A stretch of 64,000 nucleotides of DNA from Pseudorhodoferax sp. Leaf274 (GCF_001422445.1 NZ_LMNA01000025.1:1061-65060); one strand, 5' to 3'; positions 37,567-46,731 are shown, numbered from the stretch's first letter. Translations and numbers: made by a program. The notes: a model not told the origin generated them from the letters alone.

Positions 37567-40500
37567 CGGCTGGCGGCGGTGGGGGTGCCGGCGGGAAGCG
37601 GCGGTCCGGGTCGTCCTCGCGCCGCCGCATGCGCCCGTCCCAGACCCAGCGCGAGACATGCACCGCGTCCACGCCCTCGCGGCGCTGCAGCTGCGCAATG
37701 GCCACGCCCGGCAGCTCGGCCGAGCAGGCCCATTCGCGTTCGCTGGTGATGACGAAGTCGAGGTCGAACTCGCGCACCAGCGCCCAGCAGTGGGCGCGTG
37801 CGGCGTCGTCGATGCCGGCGAAGGCTTCGTCCAGCAGCACTAGCCGTGGCGCCTGCGCGCTGCCGGCCTGGCTGTAGAAGCTGGAAACGGCGGCGAACAG
37901 GGGCACGGTGAGGCCGAGTGCGCGTTCGCCGCTGGAGGCGGGGCCGGACAGGGCGCGCCATTGCCCATCCTGCCAGCGCTGCACGCGGAAGCGGTGCCAG
38001 CGCCGGTAGTCCAGCGCACGTGCCAGTTGCTCCTGCAGGCTGCCGCCTTGTTCGGCATCGGCGCGGCTGCGCTCGGCCGCGATGCGCTGCTGCAGCATCT
38101 CGCCGACGACGCGACGGTCCTCCGCGGTCCACAGGTCCGAACTGGTGTTGAGCAGGCGGCGGCGCGCGGCTTCCAGGCCGACGGGGGCACCCTCGGCGCC
38201 TTCGGGCAGCGTTTGCCATTGCAGGCGGAAGCGCACGCCGGTGGAGGTGGGGCGCTTGTGCAATTCTGTGTTGATCGCCTCGACCTGATGCTCGGCCTCG
38301 CGCAGCAGCTTCTGCACCGCGGCGGCGATCTCGGCCTGCAGGTGGTTCTCCAGCACCTCACGTTCGCCGGCCGTCAGCAGCTCGCGGCGCTGCGCGATCT
38401 CGGCCGCCAGTTGCAGGCTGAGCTGGTCGGGCCGCTCGGGCCGGTTGCGGTAGACGATGCGGACCACGAAGCCATGGTCGCTGGTCTCGGCCTGCGCCTG
38501 GTGGCTGAGCGCGGACAGCGCGCGGCCGAGCTCGGTGAAGTCTTGCGACACCTGGGTCTGCACCCGGCTCCAGGCTTCGTCGTCGTCCTTCACGTCCGAC
38601 AGCGCCTGTTCCGCGCGGCGCGCCAGGGTCAGCGCGGACTCGATGGTCCAGGGCGTTGTCTGCGGTGGCTGTTCGGCGTCGGGCAGCGCAGTGGCCAGCA
38701 GGCCGGTGGCGGCGAAGCCTTGCAGCTGGGCCACGGCGTGCTGGCGCGCGGCCGTGCGCTCGTCCAGCATGGCGGTGGCGGCGAGGGCTTTTTGTTCGGC
38801 TTTGGCGCGGCCTTCGCCGGCCTGTCGGCGGGCTTCGTGCTGCTGGTTCAGCCGCTGTTGGCCGGTGCTCACGGCGCTGCGCGCTTCGCTCAGGCGCCGG
38901 CGCACGTCCTCGACCGCTGCGCCGATGGACTCCACCAGGGTCTGCCAATGGATCTGGGCTTCCTCGGCCAGCGCCGCGCGCTCGGCGGCTTGCTCCGCGG
39001 CGCTCTCGGCTGCGGTGATGGCCTCGTGTTCACGCGCGCGCTGCTGCGCCAGCTCGACCGAGGCATCCCGCAGCTCGCGTGCGGCCGTTGCCAGCGCGTG
39101 GATGGCCTCGCCGAAGGTCTGCAAGGCCAGCGCAATGGCGGCCAAGGCCTCGCGGTTCGCCGGCAGCGCGAGGTCTTCGGCGTCGCGCGCCAGTGCGTGC
39201 TGGGCCAGCTCCCAGGCTTGCGCGGCCTCGCGCCAGCGGCGCTCGGCCTGGTCCAGCCGCAGGCGGGCGGCTTCGTATTCGCGGGCGCTGGCGGCGGCCT
39301 GGGCATGGGCACCGCGCAATGCGTCGTCGCCGGGCGCGCGCTCCCATTCCTGCGTGGCTTGTTGGCGAGCGGCTACGAGCTGGTCGAAGGATCGCGCCAA
39401 TGCGACGGCATCCGTGGCCAGCTCGGACAGGCGCTCGACGATCTCCTGCAATCGCCGCGCGCGTGCGGCGGCACGTGCCGCGTAGCCGATGAATTCGGCG
39501 CGCGGCTTGGACCAGGCGCCAGCCAGCGCGCCGAGGCGAAAGCGCCCGTCGGGCGAGAGCCAGGCTTCGGCGGCCGGTGCATCTTCGGTTCCGCAGGCCA
39601 CGCCTTCGAGCAGGCGCCGCAGCACCACAGGCGCCACCGTGCTGTTGTCTGCGGGTTGCAGCCAGTCCGCCAGCGAGGCGGCTTGCGTGGGCCGGGCCAG
39701 CCACTGCGTGTCATGCAGCAGTGGTGAGCCGTCGGCGCCGAGTAGCCCGCCGTCCGGTGTGACCCAGGCGTCCAGCAGATCGGCGGCCTGCAACGCGGCT
39801 TCCAGACCAGCGCGCTGGCCATCGGCAAGCCCGGATGCGAAGTCGACGAGCTGCCACAGCGGCGCCCCCGCCCGACCGGCACGGGCGGATTCGCTGCGCC
39901 AGTGCGGGGCCGGCGGCAGCGCGTCTTCACCCTGTTCCAGTCGTGTGCGTTCGGCCTGCAGCGTCTGCTGTTCTTCGGCCAGCGTGCGGCGCTGTGCCTC
40001 CAGCTCGGCCTGGCGCCGGGCCAGGCGGTCGGCGCCGGCCTGCTGGGCCGACAGCAGTGCCGCACTGGCCGGGTTCTGCCCTTGCGGATCGAGGGCCCAG
40101 GTCGTCAGCCGGTCCAGCACCTGGGGCGCGTCCAGCAGGTGCAGCTCGCGCAGGCTGTCGAAGTGGTTCTGCCAGGCGTCTTGCAATACCTGGGCCTGTT
40201 CGTTGACGGCAGCGTCGGCTTCGGCGCGGCGGGCGGCGGCATCCTCGGCTTCGTCGCGGCACAGGTCGCGGTGCTCCTGTTCGCGGCGATGCATTTCGGC
40301 CTTGCGCTCGACGGCGTCGCAGCGCTGCAGCAGCAAGGCGGCCTGCTCGCGGCGCAAGGTGAGCGCGCGGCGCAACTCGTCCTGTGCCGCCAGAACGGCC
40401 GAGGGTTCCAGCGTGGCGAGCTCGGCAACGGCTAGGGGATTCGCGTCGAGCGCGCGCGTCAGGCCGGCGTTGGCGGCATCCTGCGCCGCATCCCGGCGCC

Positions 40501-41758
40501 GGGTGGCCAGTACGCGCGCGGCCTGTTCGCTGCGCTCGCCGCGCTGGCGGCTGGCCTGCTGTTCCCGCGCCAGGCGGGCTTCGGCCTCGCGGCGATCGAC
40601 TGCTGCCTTGCCCGCTTCGTCCTGCCGGCGCCGGGCTTCGCGCTCGGCGTTGTCGAGTTGCCTGGCGCCGGCCATGGCCGGGTCGTTCTGCAGCGCTTCG
40701 TGGCGCAGGCGTGCGGTGGCCAATGCGGCGTCGTCTGCCGCCAATTGCGCAATTGCCTCGGTTTCTGCTGCCTCGGCCTGCGTCAGTGCGCTGCGGCTGT
40801 CGTTCAGCGCGCGGCTGGCGTTGTCGAAGCCGGTCTGCGCGCCGCGCAGATTGCGCGCCTTGCGGCGGGCCTGCGTGGCGGCATAGCGCCGGTAGCGCTG
40901 GTTGAACTGATCGACGGCGCGTTCCAGCGCCTCGTACTCGGCCAGCTCTCGGCGGTCTTCCTCCAGCCGGCTCAGTGCGTCGGCCACGTCGGCCAGCAGG
41001 TCGGTGGGCAGCGGCGGCAGTGCTTCGGTCAGCGCCTGCGACAGGTTGACCTCGTCGGGCTTTTTCGACAGCTGGGGTTGGCGCAACTGGATCAGCGTGT
41101 CCATCAGCGCGGCGTAGCGCACCGGGCCGAGGTGGAACAGGCGCTCGTCCACGGCGCGCCGGTACTCGGCGGCGGTGGGAAAGAGCTGGCCGCCCAGCGG
41201 CTCTAGCGCGTCGCGCAGCCGCTCGCGTGTGAGCACCACGCGCGTGGGGCCGATCAGCCAGAGGTCCTGCCCGACGCGTCCGCCTTCGAGCAGGAAGAAC
41301 CAGCTGTCCACCTGCGCCCGCGCGGCCGTTGCCGCGAGGCCGCAGCCGAGCGTCAGGAAGTGCGGCGTGCCGTCGGCATCGACACGGCCGAACTCGATCC
41401 AGGCATAGCCCATGCGCCGCTCATGGCGGCCGAGCAGCAGGTTCCAGGCCATCTTCTTGCCGGGATCGCCGTCGGGCTCGATGCGCGAGGACTTGAGTTG
41501 CGCGTCGAACAGGAAGGGCAAGGTCAGCGACAGCACCTTGGACTTGCCGGTGCCGTTGTTGCCGCGCAGCAGCAGGTGGCCGTCGCGGAACCAGAACTCC
41601 TCGCTGTCGTAGTGGAACAGCTCGACCAGGCCCAGGCGCAGCGGCTGCCAGCGTGGCAGATCGGGTTGGGGCAGGGCGGGGCGGGCGTTGTCGGTCATTG
41701 GGATACCTTCGCCTGCGGCTGCGGTGCGAGCCTCTTCGGGCGGCCGGGCGAGGCTCAT
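37553..41758 (-). CDS. jetC: Wadjet SMC-like ATPase JetC (TIGR02680)
   Basis: A 1401-residue SMC/SbcC-like ATPase. The Walker A GNNGTGKS is at 66-73. Two long coiled-coil arms, rich in Ala, Glu, Arg and Gln, flank a central hinge region. Near the C-terminus are the signature SSGERAL, the Walker B VLLDEAFAGID and the switch TSEREW. This is the DNA-extruding motor of Wadjet. The ATG at 41756-41758 overlaps the jetB stop (ATGA) and is chosen over an in-frame ATG 20 codons later. The length and domain order are complete for the family. Confidence 0.9.
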   Translation of the reverse strand: MSLARPPEEARTAAAGEGIPMTDNARPALPQPDLPRWQPLRLGLVELFHYDSEEFWFRDGHLLLRGNNGTGKSKVLSLTLPFLFDAQLKSSRIEPDGDPGKKMAWNLLLGRHERRMGYAWIEFGRVDADGTPHFLTLGCGLAATAARAQVDSWFFLLEGGRVGQDLWLIGPTRVVLTRERLRDALEPLGGQLFPTAAEYRRAVDERLFHLGPVRYAALMDTLIQLRQPQLSKKPDEVNLSQALTEALPPLPTDLLADVADALSRLEEDRRELAEYEALERAVDQFNQRYRRYAATQARRKARNLRGAQTGFDNASRALNDSRSALTQAEAAETEAIAQLAADDAALATARLRHEALQNDPAMAGARQLDNAEREARRRQDEAGKAAVDRREAEARLAREQQASRQRGERSEQAARVLATRRRDAAQDAANAGLTRALDANPLAVAELATLEPSAVLAAQDELRRALTLRREQAALLLQRCDAVERKAEMHRREQEHRDLCRDEAEDAAARRAEADAAVNEQAQVLQDAWQNHFDSLRELHLLDAPQVLDRLTTWALDPQGQNPASAALLSAQQAGADRLARRQAELEAQRRTLAEEQQTLQAERTRLEQGEDALPPAPHWRSESARAGRAGAPLWQLVDFASGLADGQRAGLEAALQAADLLDAWVTPDGGLLGADGSPLLHDTQWLARPTQAASLADWLQPADNSTVAPVVLRRLLEGVACGTEDAPAAEAWLSPDGRFRLGALAGAWSKPRAEFIGYAARAAARARRLQEIVERLSELATDAVALARSFDQLVAARQQATQEWERAPGDDALRGAHAQAAASAREYEAARLRLDQAERRWREAAQAWELAQHALARDAEDLALPANREALAAIALALQTFGEAIHALATAARELRDASVELAQQRAREHEAITAAESAAEQAAERAALAEEAQIHWQTLVESIGAAVEDVRRRLSEARSAVSTGQQRLNQQHEARRQAGEGRAKAEQKALAATAMLDERTAARQHAVAQLQGFAATGLLATALPDAEQPPQTTPWTIESALTLARRAEQALSDVKDDDEAWSRVQTQVSQDFTELGRALSALSHQAQAETSDHGFVVRIVYRNRPERPDQLSLQLAAEIAQRRELLTAGEREVLENHLQAEIAAAVQKLLREAEHQVEAINTELHKRPTSTGVRFRLQWQTLPEGAEGAPVGLEAARRRLLNTSSDLWTAEDRRVVGEMLQQRIAAERSRADAEQGGSLQEQLARALDYRRWHRFRVQRWQDGQWRALSGPASSGERALGLTVPLFAAVSSFYSQAGSAQAPRLVLLDEAFAGIDDAARAHCWALVREFDLDFVITSEREWACSAELPGVAIAQLQRREGVDAVHVSRWVWDGRMRRREDDPDRRFPPAPPPPPADGNT

Positions 41759-43005
41759 GCGGCGTCGAACAGGGAGTTCTGTGAAGGGGCGGTGGCGGCT
41801 CGCAGTTCGGTCTCGCCGAGTGCGAAGCGGGCCAGTGCAGGCAGCGGGCGCACCTGCTCGCCCTGCGTGGAGATCAGGCGCAACTGCGCCAGGCGCTGCA
41901 CGGCAGTGCGGGCGAGTTCGTGCTCGGCACCGGGCTCGCGCGCGGACTTGCGCCAGTAGTTTCCGTAGCGCTTGCGCGCCTCGGTGATGAAGGCGGCGAT
42001 CTCGTCCAGGCCGCAGCCTTCGGCCGCACCGGCGCGTTGCCGGCCGGCCAGGAACTCGGCCACCAGCAAGGTGGCGTGGGCCTCGGTGCCTTCGGCCGGC
42101 ATGGCCACGTCGGTCAACGCGCCGTCCTCGTCGACCAGCGCGAGCCCTTCGGCCCGTTGCTCGGGCACCAGGCCGGTGGCCTCGCACAGGCGTGTGGCCA
42201 TGGCGCCACGCTGGTTGGCGAAGTACGCACGCGGGGCTTCTTCCAGCGTGTCGAAGTAGACCACCGGGTCGTCCAGCAGACGGCGGGCCAGGTGATGGCG
42301 CAGGGCCGTGCGCTGGCTGTCCTCGCTGTCGGGCACGTGTTCGTCCACCAGCGACGCCAGGCGCTCGTCCAGCGTCACCGGTGCCTGCGTGTCCGGCCAG
42401 GTGGAGGGGCCGCGCACGGCGGTCAGCATGCCGGCCAGCACGCGGCGCTGCACGTCGTAGAGCGCATCGGCGCCTTCGCCGCCGGCCGTGGCATCGCGCA
42501 CGAAGCCTTCCTCGTCGCCGGCCACGCGCTGCAGCACGCCGAGCGCCAGCAGCGTGCGGCACACGGCCACCAGCTCGCGCCGCTCGTGCGGGGCGGTCAA
42601 GTTGAAAGTGAAGCCGCGCGAGTCCAGCATCGGATCGGCCGCCAGCGTCAGCAGCCGGTCACCGAGCAGGCGCAGGGTGATCTGGGCCTCGGCGCGCTCC
42701 AGCACGGCGCAGGCCAGGCACAGCAGCACGTAGCGCCGGCGCTCGTAGCCTGGCAGGCCGCGGCTGGCGTCGGACAGGTCGGCCGGGCGCTTATACAGGC
42801 GCGCGCAGTCGCGCTCGATGTGCAGCGGCCAGCCGGCCTCGCGTGCGAACCAGGCGCGCAGGTCGTCCGCATGGCGGCGCACGGCCGCGAAGTCTTCGTG
42901 CGCCGGCGTCATCAGCGGAGTCATCAAGAGCGCGCGCAGCGCGTGGACGCGCTCGTCGTCACGGTGGCTCTGCTGCTGGCGGGCGATCTGGCGGGTGTCT
43001 GTCAT
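41755..43005 (-). CDS. jetB: Wadjet subunit JetB (DUF2398/TIGR02678)
   Basis: A 416-residue DUF2398 protein, thought to be the KITE-like subunit that joins the JetA kleisin to the JetC heads. It is mainly helical with winged-helix-like segments, including RYVLLCLACAVLERAEAQIT, and the C-terminal conserved block ITEARKRYGNYWRKSAREPG. Four-base overlaps with jetA upstream and jetC downstream (both ATGA) indicate coupled translation and fixed stoichiometry. Confidence 0.85.
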   Translation of the reverse strand: MTDTRQIARQQQSHRDDERVHALRALLMTPLMTPAHEDFAAVRRHADDLRAWFAREAGWPLHIERDCARLYKRPADLSDASRGLPGYERRRYVLLCLACAVLERAEAQITLRLLGDRLLTLAADPMLDSRGFTFNLTAPHERRELVAVCRTLLALGVLQRVAGDEEGFVRDATAGGEGADALYDVQRRVLAGMLTAVRGPSTWPDTQAPVTLDERLASLVDEHVPDSEDSQRTALRHHLARRLLDDPVVYFDTLEEAPRAYFANQRGAMATRLCEATGLVPEQRAEGLALVDEDGALTDVAMPAEGTEAHATLLVAEFLAGRQRAGAAEGCGLDEIAAFITEARKRYGNYWRKSAREPGAEHELARTAVQRLAQLRLISTQGEQVRPLPALARFALGETELRAATAPSQNSLFDAA

Positions 43006-44540
43006 GCGCGTGTGTCCACCTCGGAGATGGTCAGCAGGTGGTCGCGGCCGGAGAACACGCCGGCCGGTGTGTGGATCTCGGCCCGGCTGCCGGGCGCCAA
43101 GGGCTGCAGCCGGATGCGCAGCAGGCCGTCGCCACTGGCTTGCTCGACCGAGGCCTCGGGGTCGGGTTGCGCGGCCAGCGCTTCGCCCAGCAAGGCGAGG
43201 AACAGGCCGAAGGCATGCGGGTCGAGCGCGCCCAGCTCCGAGAGCTTCACGGGTCGGTCCGTGGCGAGGCGCTGGCGCGCGGCTTCGATCTGCGCATGTT
43301 CCTCGTGCAACTGGGCTGCGAGCAGGCGCCGGGCGTCGTCGCGCGCCTGTACGCGGGGCATTGGGCCGCGCGGCGCGGCCTCGCCATACTCGCGCAGCCG
43401 CGGGTGGATGCGCAGCGGCGGCGCTTCGGCCCAGGGCGTGCTGGCGGGCAGTTCGGCGGCGCCGGGTTGCAGCGCGGGGTTCAGCGCGAAGTGCCGTGCC
43501 GGCTGCAGCGCGAAGGCCGCGCGCGCCAGACGATGCGTCTGCGGATCGTCCTCGCAGGAAGCGAACCAGCCGGCCAGCACGCGGAAGTCGGCCGAGCGAT
43601 CGCTGCGCCCGCTGCGGCGCTCGTTGAGCGCGGCGACGGCGGCCAGCAGCAGCGGGATCGCGGCGCGTGCCTTGGCCCGCAGCAGCTCGGCCTGGGGTGG
43701 GTCGTGCCGCTCGGCAATGAACCAGCGCCGCAGGCCGCGCCAGCGCTCGCGCCAGGCCCGCAGGCTGCGGACTTGCGCCTCGCGTTGCTCCTCTTCGTTG
43801 CCGGGCGCTGCGTCGCGCGATTCACGCTCCACGGCCAGCCACAACAGCATCTCGATACGCGGCGCCACCGCCAGGATGCGCTGTGCGATGCCGCCGGAGC
43901 GGCTGACCAGATCGCCAATGAAGCGCTCCAGGTAGTCGATCAGGCGGCGCTTGTAGGCCACCACGGCCTGTGCGTCGGCCTGCTGCAGCTCGATGCTGCG
44001 CGCGATGCCGGCCATGAAGGCTTGCGCGTTGTCTGCCAGGCCCTCGAACACGCGCACCAGGTCGCGCAGCGTGGCGTGCACCTTGGCGGCGTCGGGCGCT
44101 TCCTCCTCAGCCAGGGCTTGCAGGGCTTCGAGCCGGTGCGCGATGTCTTCCAGCGCCACGGTCTGCAGCTCGGCACGGCGCGAGAGCGCTCGCGCGAAGG
44201 TTTCCAGGGCCGACTCCACCGCCTCGCCGCCCTGCGACAGGCGGTACAGGAACTTGGCACGGTAGAAATCGGCGATGCTGGCCACGCGCGTGGTGTCGGG
44301 CTGCGATTCGAGGTTGCCCCATTCGGTGAGCTGGGCCAGTGCGGCCTGCAACTCCTCCAGCCGTGGCGCAGCGGGCATGCCCTGCCAGTGGCCTTCGATC
44401 AGCACCTCGTCGGGCCGCAGGTGCAGGCGGAACTGGCGCTTGGCGGCTGCAAAGGTCTGCATCACGGCGCGGTAGAGCGCAGTCTTTTCGGCGCTGACGT
44501 GACGAAAAAGTTCGGCTTGGACGCCGGCGCGGACTGTCAT
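43002..44540 (-). CDS. jetA: Wadjet subunit JetA (DUF2397/TIGR02677)
   Basis: A 512-residue DUF2397 protein, the probable kleisin-like subunit. The family N-terminus (LFRHVSAEKTALYRAVMQTF) and the segment WGNLESQPDTTRVASIADFY are present; the middle is long-helical. The ATG at 44538-44540 overlaps the stop of a 70-codon ORF upstream. It is the first recognised gene of the four-gene set, and transcription may begin further upstream, even at the AbiE pair. Confidence 0.85.
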   Translation of the reverse strand: MTVRAGVQAELFRHVSAEKTALYRAVMQTFAAAKRQFRLHLRPDEVLIEGHWQGMPAAPRLEELQAALAQLTEWGNLESQPDTTRVASIADFYRAKFLYRLSQGGEAVESALETFARALSRRAELQTVALEDIAHRLEALQALAEEEAPDAAKVHATLRDLVRVFEGLADNAQAFMAGIARSIELQQADAQAVVAYKRRLIDYLERFIGDLVSRSGGIAQRILAVAPRIEMLLWLAVERESRDAAPGNEEEQREAQVRSLRAWRERWRGLRRWFIAERHDPPQAELLRAKARAAIPLLLAAVAALNERRSGRSDRSADFRVLAGWFASCEDDPQTHRLARAAFALQPARHFALNPALQPGAAELPASTPWAEAPPLRIHPRLREYGEAAPRGPMPRVQARDDARRLLAAQLHEEHAQIEAARQRLATDRPVKLSELGALDPHAFGLFLALLGEALAAQPDPEASVEQASGDGLLRIRLQPLAPGSRAEIHTPAGVFSGRDHLLTISEVDTRA

Positions 44541-44749
44541 GAGGTGAAGTCCGGCATCCACGTCCGGCCCGCATCGTCGACATCGCGCCCAACCAGCTCT
44601 GCCGCGCTGGTGGAGACCCAAGGAAGATTGGCCGGCTCCGCCCGTGCACGCATCAACAATTGATCAGTCAGCGACACCAACTGCGCCGAGTGGAAGTTGA
44701 CGCCGATGTCTACCAATTGCGCGCGTTCGAATCTTGACCCTGTGCTCAT
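44537..44749 (-). CDS. 70-residue ORF coupled to jetA
   Basis: The stop codon overlaps the jetA start (ATGA), as at the other junctions of the operon, so it is probably translated. Residues 11-35 (QLVDIGVNFHSAQLVSLTDQ and after) resemble the first strand and helix of TatD-type metal nucleases, but the rest does not, and a TatD protein would be some 260 residues. It may be a truncated remnant that keeps the coupling, or a small Wadjet accessory. No ribosome site is obvious. Confidence 0.5.
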   Translation of the reverse strand: MSTGSRFERAQLVDIGVNFHSAQLVSLTDQLLMRARAEPANLPWVSTSAAELVGRDVDDAGRTWMPDFTS

Positions 44750-44779
44750 GCGCCGATGGTATGAGGTGCTGCTGATCGT

Positions 44780-44908
44780 CTATCTGCGCTCAGGTGCGGG
44801 ACTGTGCTTGAGTGCCGCCGCAGCAGGCACACCCTCGACGTCTTCATCGGCAATCCCGTACAGGATCGTTCCACCACCAGCGTTCGCGAAGGCAGCGCAA
44901 TTCAGAAG
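44780..44908 (-). pseudogene. Remnant of an AlbA_2/Schlafen-type protein
   Basis: The frame reads NCAAFANAGGGTILYGIADE, the core of the AlbA_2 DNA-binding domain, then ends after about 15 more residues. The expected upstream and downstream parts are missing, and the 5' end runs into the AbiEii 3' end. It is a fragment of a former gene, perhaps deleted when the present neighbours came together. Confidence 0.5.
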
Positions 44909-45747
44909 GTCCCGAGTTTCTGGAACTCGCCGCGCAACAGCGCGACGACCTGGGCGAGGTCCAGGGCCTCGAGTCGATTCTTTTTCAGGAAGGCCGCCCA
45001 CTGTCGTTGCTTCGCGGCATCCTGCATGAATGCATCGCTTAAGCCCGAAGGGAGGGTGCTGGGCATTGCGAGTTTCCGGCGATCAAACGTGGCCTCGACT
45101 GCGCGGCGCAGTTCGGCGGTTTCCAAGGCATTCTCGGCAAGCAGTACCCAGAGATCGAAGTAGTCCTTCATGCGGGTATTGGCCATGCCGAGCAGGCACA
45201 GCGCATGAAACTTCTCGGCCACCACCGTGTATTTCGGATAGGAGCGCAGTTGCGGGGCGGGCAGGTCTTCGAGCAGCACCGGGTAGCTGACCGTCTCCGG
45301 CGCCAGCGTGACCGCGTCGCCAAAACCGATGTCCACCTGCAGCGCGATGCGCGCACCATCCAGCTTCGCCCGCAGGTCGATCCGCACACCGCCGTAGCCC
45401 GCCTCTCTGCGGATCACCGAGCCGTTGACCGAGGCAGGATCGAATGCGATGCCATCCTCCACCACGATCTGGCACATCTCGCGGAAGGCCGCCACGGCGG
45501 TGTCGAGATCGTCTGGACCGAAGCCCAGCAGGTCCGCATCCCGCGTCGGCCGATGTGGTTGGTCGTACCACAGCGAAAACAGCAGTGCGCCCTTGAGCAG
45601 GTAATTGGCGGCATGCGGCGATACCGACAGCCGGTACAGAAGCCGCTCCAACCCATAGTGAGTCAGCGTCAGGTTGAAGTCCTGTTTCGTGGCATCGGCG
45701 CGCTGCTTCAGGCGGGCGCGGATGGAAGCGGCCAGGTTGCGGCTCAT
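44902..45747 (-). CDS. abiEii: AbiEii-family nucleotidyltransferase toxin
   Basis: A 281-residue toxin of the AbiE system. YLLKGALLFSLWYDQPHRPT and RDADLLGFG form the nucleotidyltransferase motifs with the DxD metal site, and MKDYFDLWVLL is the conserved second block. Enzymes of this family add nucleotides to tRNA acceptor ends or GTP-related targets and stop growth during phage attack. The start overlaps the antitoxin stop (ATGA). The 3' end adjoins the AlbA remnant. Confidence 0.9.
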   Translation of the reverse strand: MSRNLAASIRARLKQRADATKQDFNLTLTHYGLERLLYRLSVSPHAANYLLKGALLFSLWYDQPHRPTRDADLLGFGPDDLDTAVAAFREMCQIVVEDGIAFDPASVNGSVIRREAGYGGVRIDLRAKLDGARIALQVDIGFGDAVTLAPETVSYPVLLEDLPAPQLRSYPKYTVVAEKFHALCLLGMANTRMKDYFDLWVLLAENALETAELRRAVEATFDRRKLAMPSTLPSGLSDAFMQDAAKQRQWAAFLKKNRLEALDLAQVVALLRGEFQKLGTF

Positions 45748-46385
45748 GCGGTGGCGCTTTCCAGGTAGGGCCGCATGACATTGGCAACGCGATCCACCGT
45801 GGCGTAGTGCCAGAGCGCATCCATGGTCAGCTTGCGCTGCGACCAGCCATCGCGCAGCGCTTCCAGCGCCACGTCCAGGCCAATCTTGTTGCGGTACTTG
45901 AAACAGTCGGCCACCGTCTTGGCCGCGTTGAACACCGGGACTTTCACGCCGTCGATCTCGAACGGCTCGATGCCCTCGGTCAGAGCGGCGCCCGACATGC
46001 GCACCACGCGCAGGGCAGGCTGGTCCAGCCGGGGTGTGGGCGAGTGATGGGGGATCGCCATCCAGACCTCGAAGGGCGCTTGCGTTCCGATGCCATGGAC
46101 GCGCAGCGCCGACAGCATGCACACCACGCCACGCGGCACGCGCAGGGCTACCTCGGCCAAAGACCGGTGCTCGCTGAGCGGGCGCCCTGGCAGGCTGTAG
46201 ACGCCGCGGGCGATGCGCTCAAGCTTGCCGGCTGCAACCAGCCGGCTGAGCACCACGGTTGGAAAGCCCTGCTCAGCCAGATCTCGCGCGCGCAGCAGTG
46301 GGCGACGTCCGGCGAACGCGAGGACGGCTTGTTCGAGCGTGGAGTCCGAGCCCATCCCCTGAAGTTTGTTGCAATAATTAGTCAT
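45744..46385 (-). CDS. abiEi: AbiEi-family antitoxin
   Basis: A 213-residue antitoxin and autoregulator. The N-terminal winged helix (about 15-75, LRARDLAEQGFPTVVLSRLV) is followed by RIARGVYSLPG and the C-terminal antitoxin domain. An ATG at 46353-46355 would give 203 residues and would place the inverted repeat at 46365-46396 directly upstream, so the shorter form is quite possible. It is the first gene of the pair. Confidence 0.85.
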   Translation of the reverse strand: MTNYCNKLQGMGSDSTLEQAVLAFAGRRPLLRARDLAEQGFPTVVLSRLVAAGKLERIARGVYSLPGRPLSEHRSLAEVALRVPRGVVCMLSALRVHGIGTQAPFEVWMAIPHHSPTPRLDQPALRVVRMSGAALTEGIEPFEIDGVKVPVFNAAKTVADCFKYRNKIGLDVALEALRDGWSQRKLTMDALWHYATVDRVANVMRPYLESATA

Positions 46386-46396
46386 TTGTCAACAAA
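46365..46396. promoter_or_regulatory. AbiE operator/promoter candidate
   Basis: TTTGTTG and CAACAAA form a perfect seven-pair inverted repeat with an 18-base spacer. On the minus strand the right arm is followed by TTGACA (46387-46392), a consensus -35 element; no clear -10 lies 17 bases on. AbiEi proteins bind inverted repeats at their own promoter, so autoregulation is likely. Confidence 0.5.
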
Positions 46397-46731
46397 CGAC
46401 TAGCTAACGCAATGCTAATGAAAGCTACCTGGAAATTCCGAACGCGTGAGTTTCGGAACAGCGCTCCCAACGTATAAGGCGAACTCATCCCGGAAGCCGG
46501 GTAGGACACCCTGCCTGCGCCGTTTTGCAGAGAGCGCGTTCAACGCGGGCAAAATAGAGCCACGGTCGCTGGCGATTTTTGACGATTGATGCGCTGGAGT
46601 AGCCGCCCCGCGAACCAAGTCCATCTCCCGCGCCAGCAAGAGCGCCCATTTTTGAACGGTAGAAGTGACGGTAAAGCACAATGCCCCACCCCCCCAAAGC
46701 AAGGATCCATGCGGGTCTCCGGCTCTCGGAA
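46397..46731. other. Intergenic end of the island, no gene recognised
   Basis: About 335 bases between the AbiEi gene and the right guaA-end copy. The base composition is somewhat less GC-rich than the flanks. Short open frames exist on both strands, but none shows a domain or ribosome site. A CCCGG-AAG-CCGGG hairpin lies near 46490. No integrase remnant or tRNA was recognised. Confidence 0.4.

Larger units (their letters stand above)
35698..46731. mobile_element. Defence island inserted at guaA
   Basis: About 11 kb between the two guaA-end copies. It holds, all on the minus strand: AbiEi/AbiEii, an AlbA-type remnant, a 70-codon ORF, JetA, JetB, JetC, JetD and a frameshifted sigma-like gene. 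No integrase or relaxase was found, so it is either a decayed integrative element or was mobilised by another. The flanking genes (guaA on the left, a carboxypeptidase on the right) are core. Confidence 0.6.

Noticed and set aside
37961-39727. 588-codon plus-strand frame inside jetC
   Set aside because: Antisense shadow of a coiled-coil gene; low-complexity translation.
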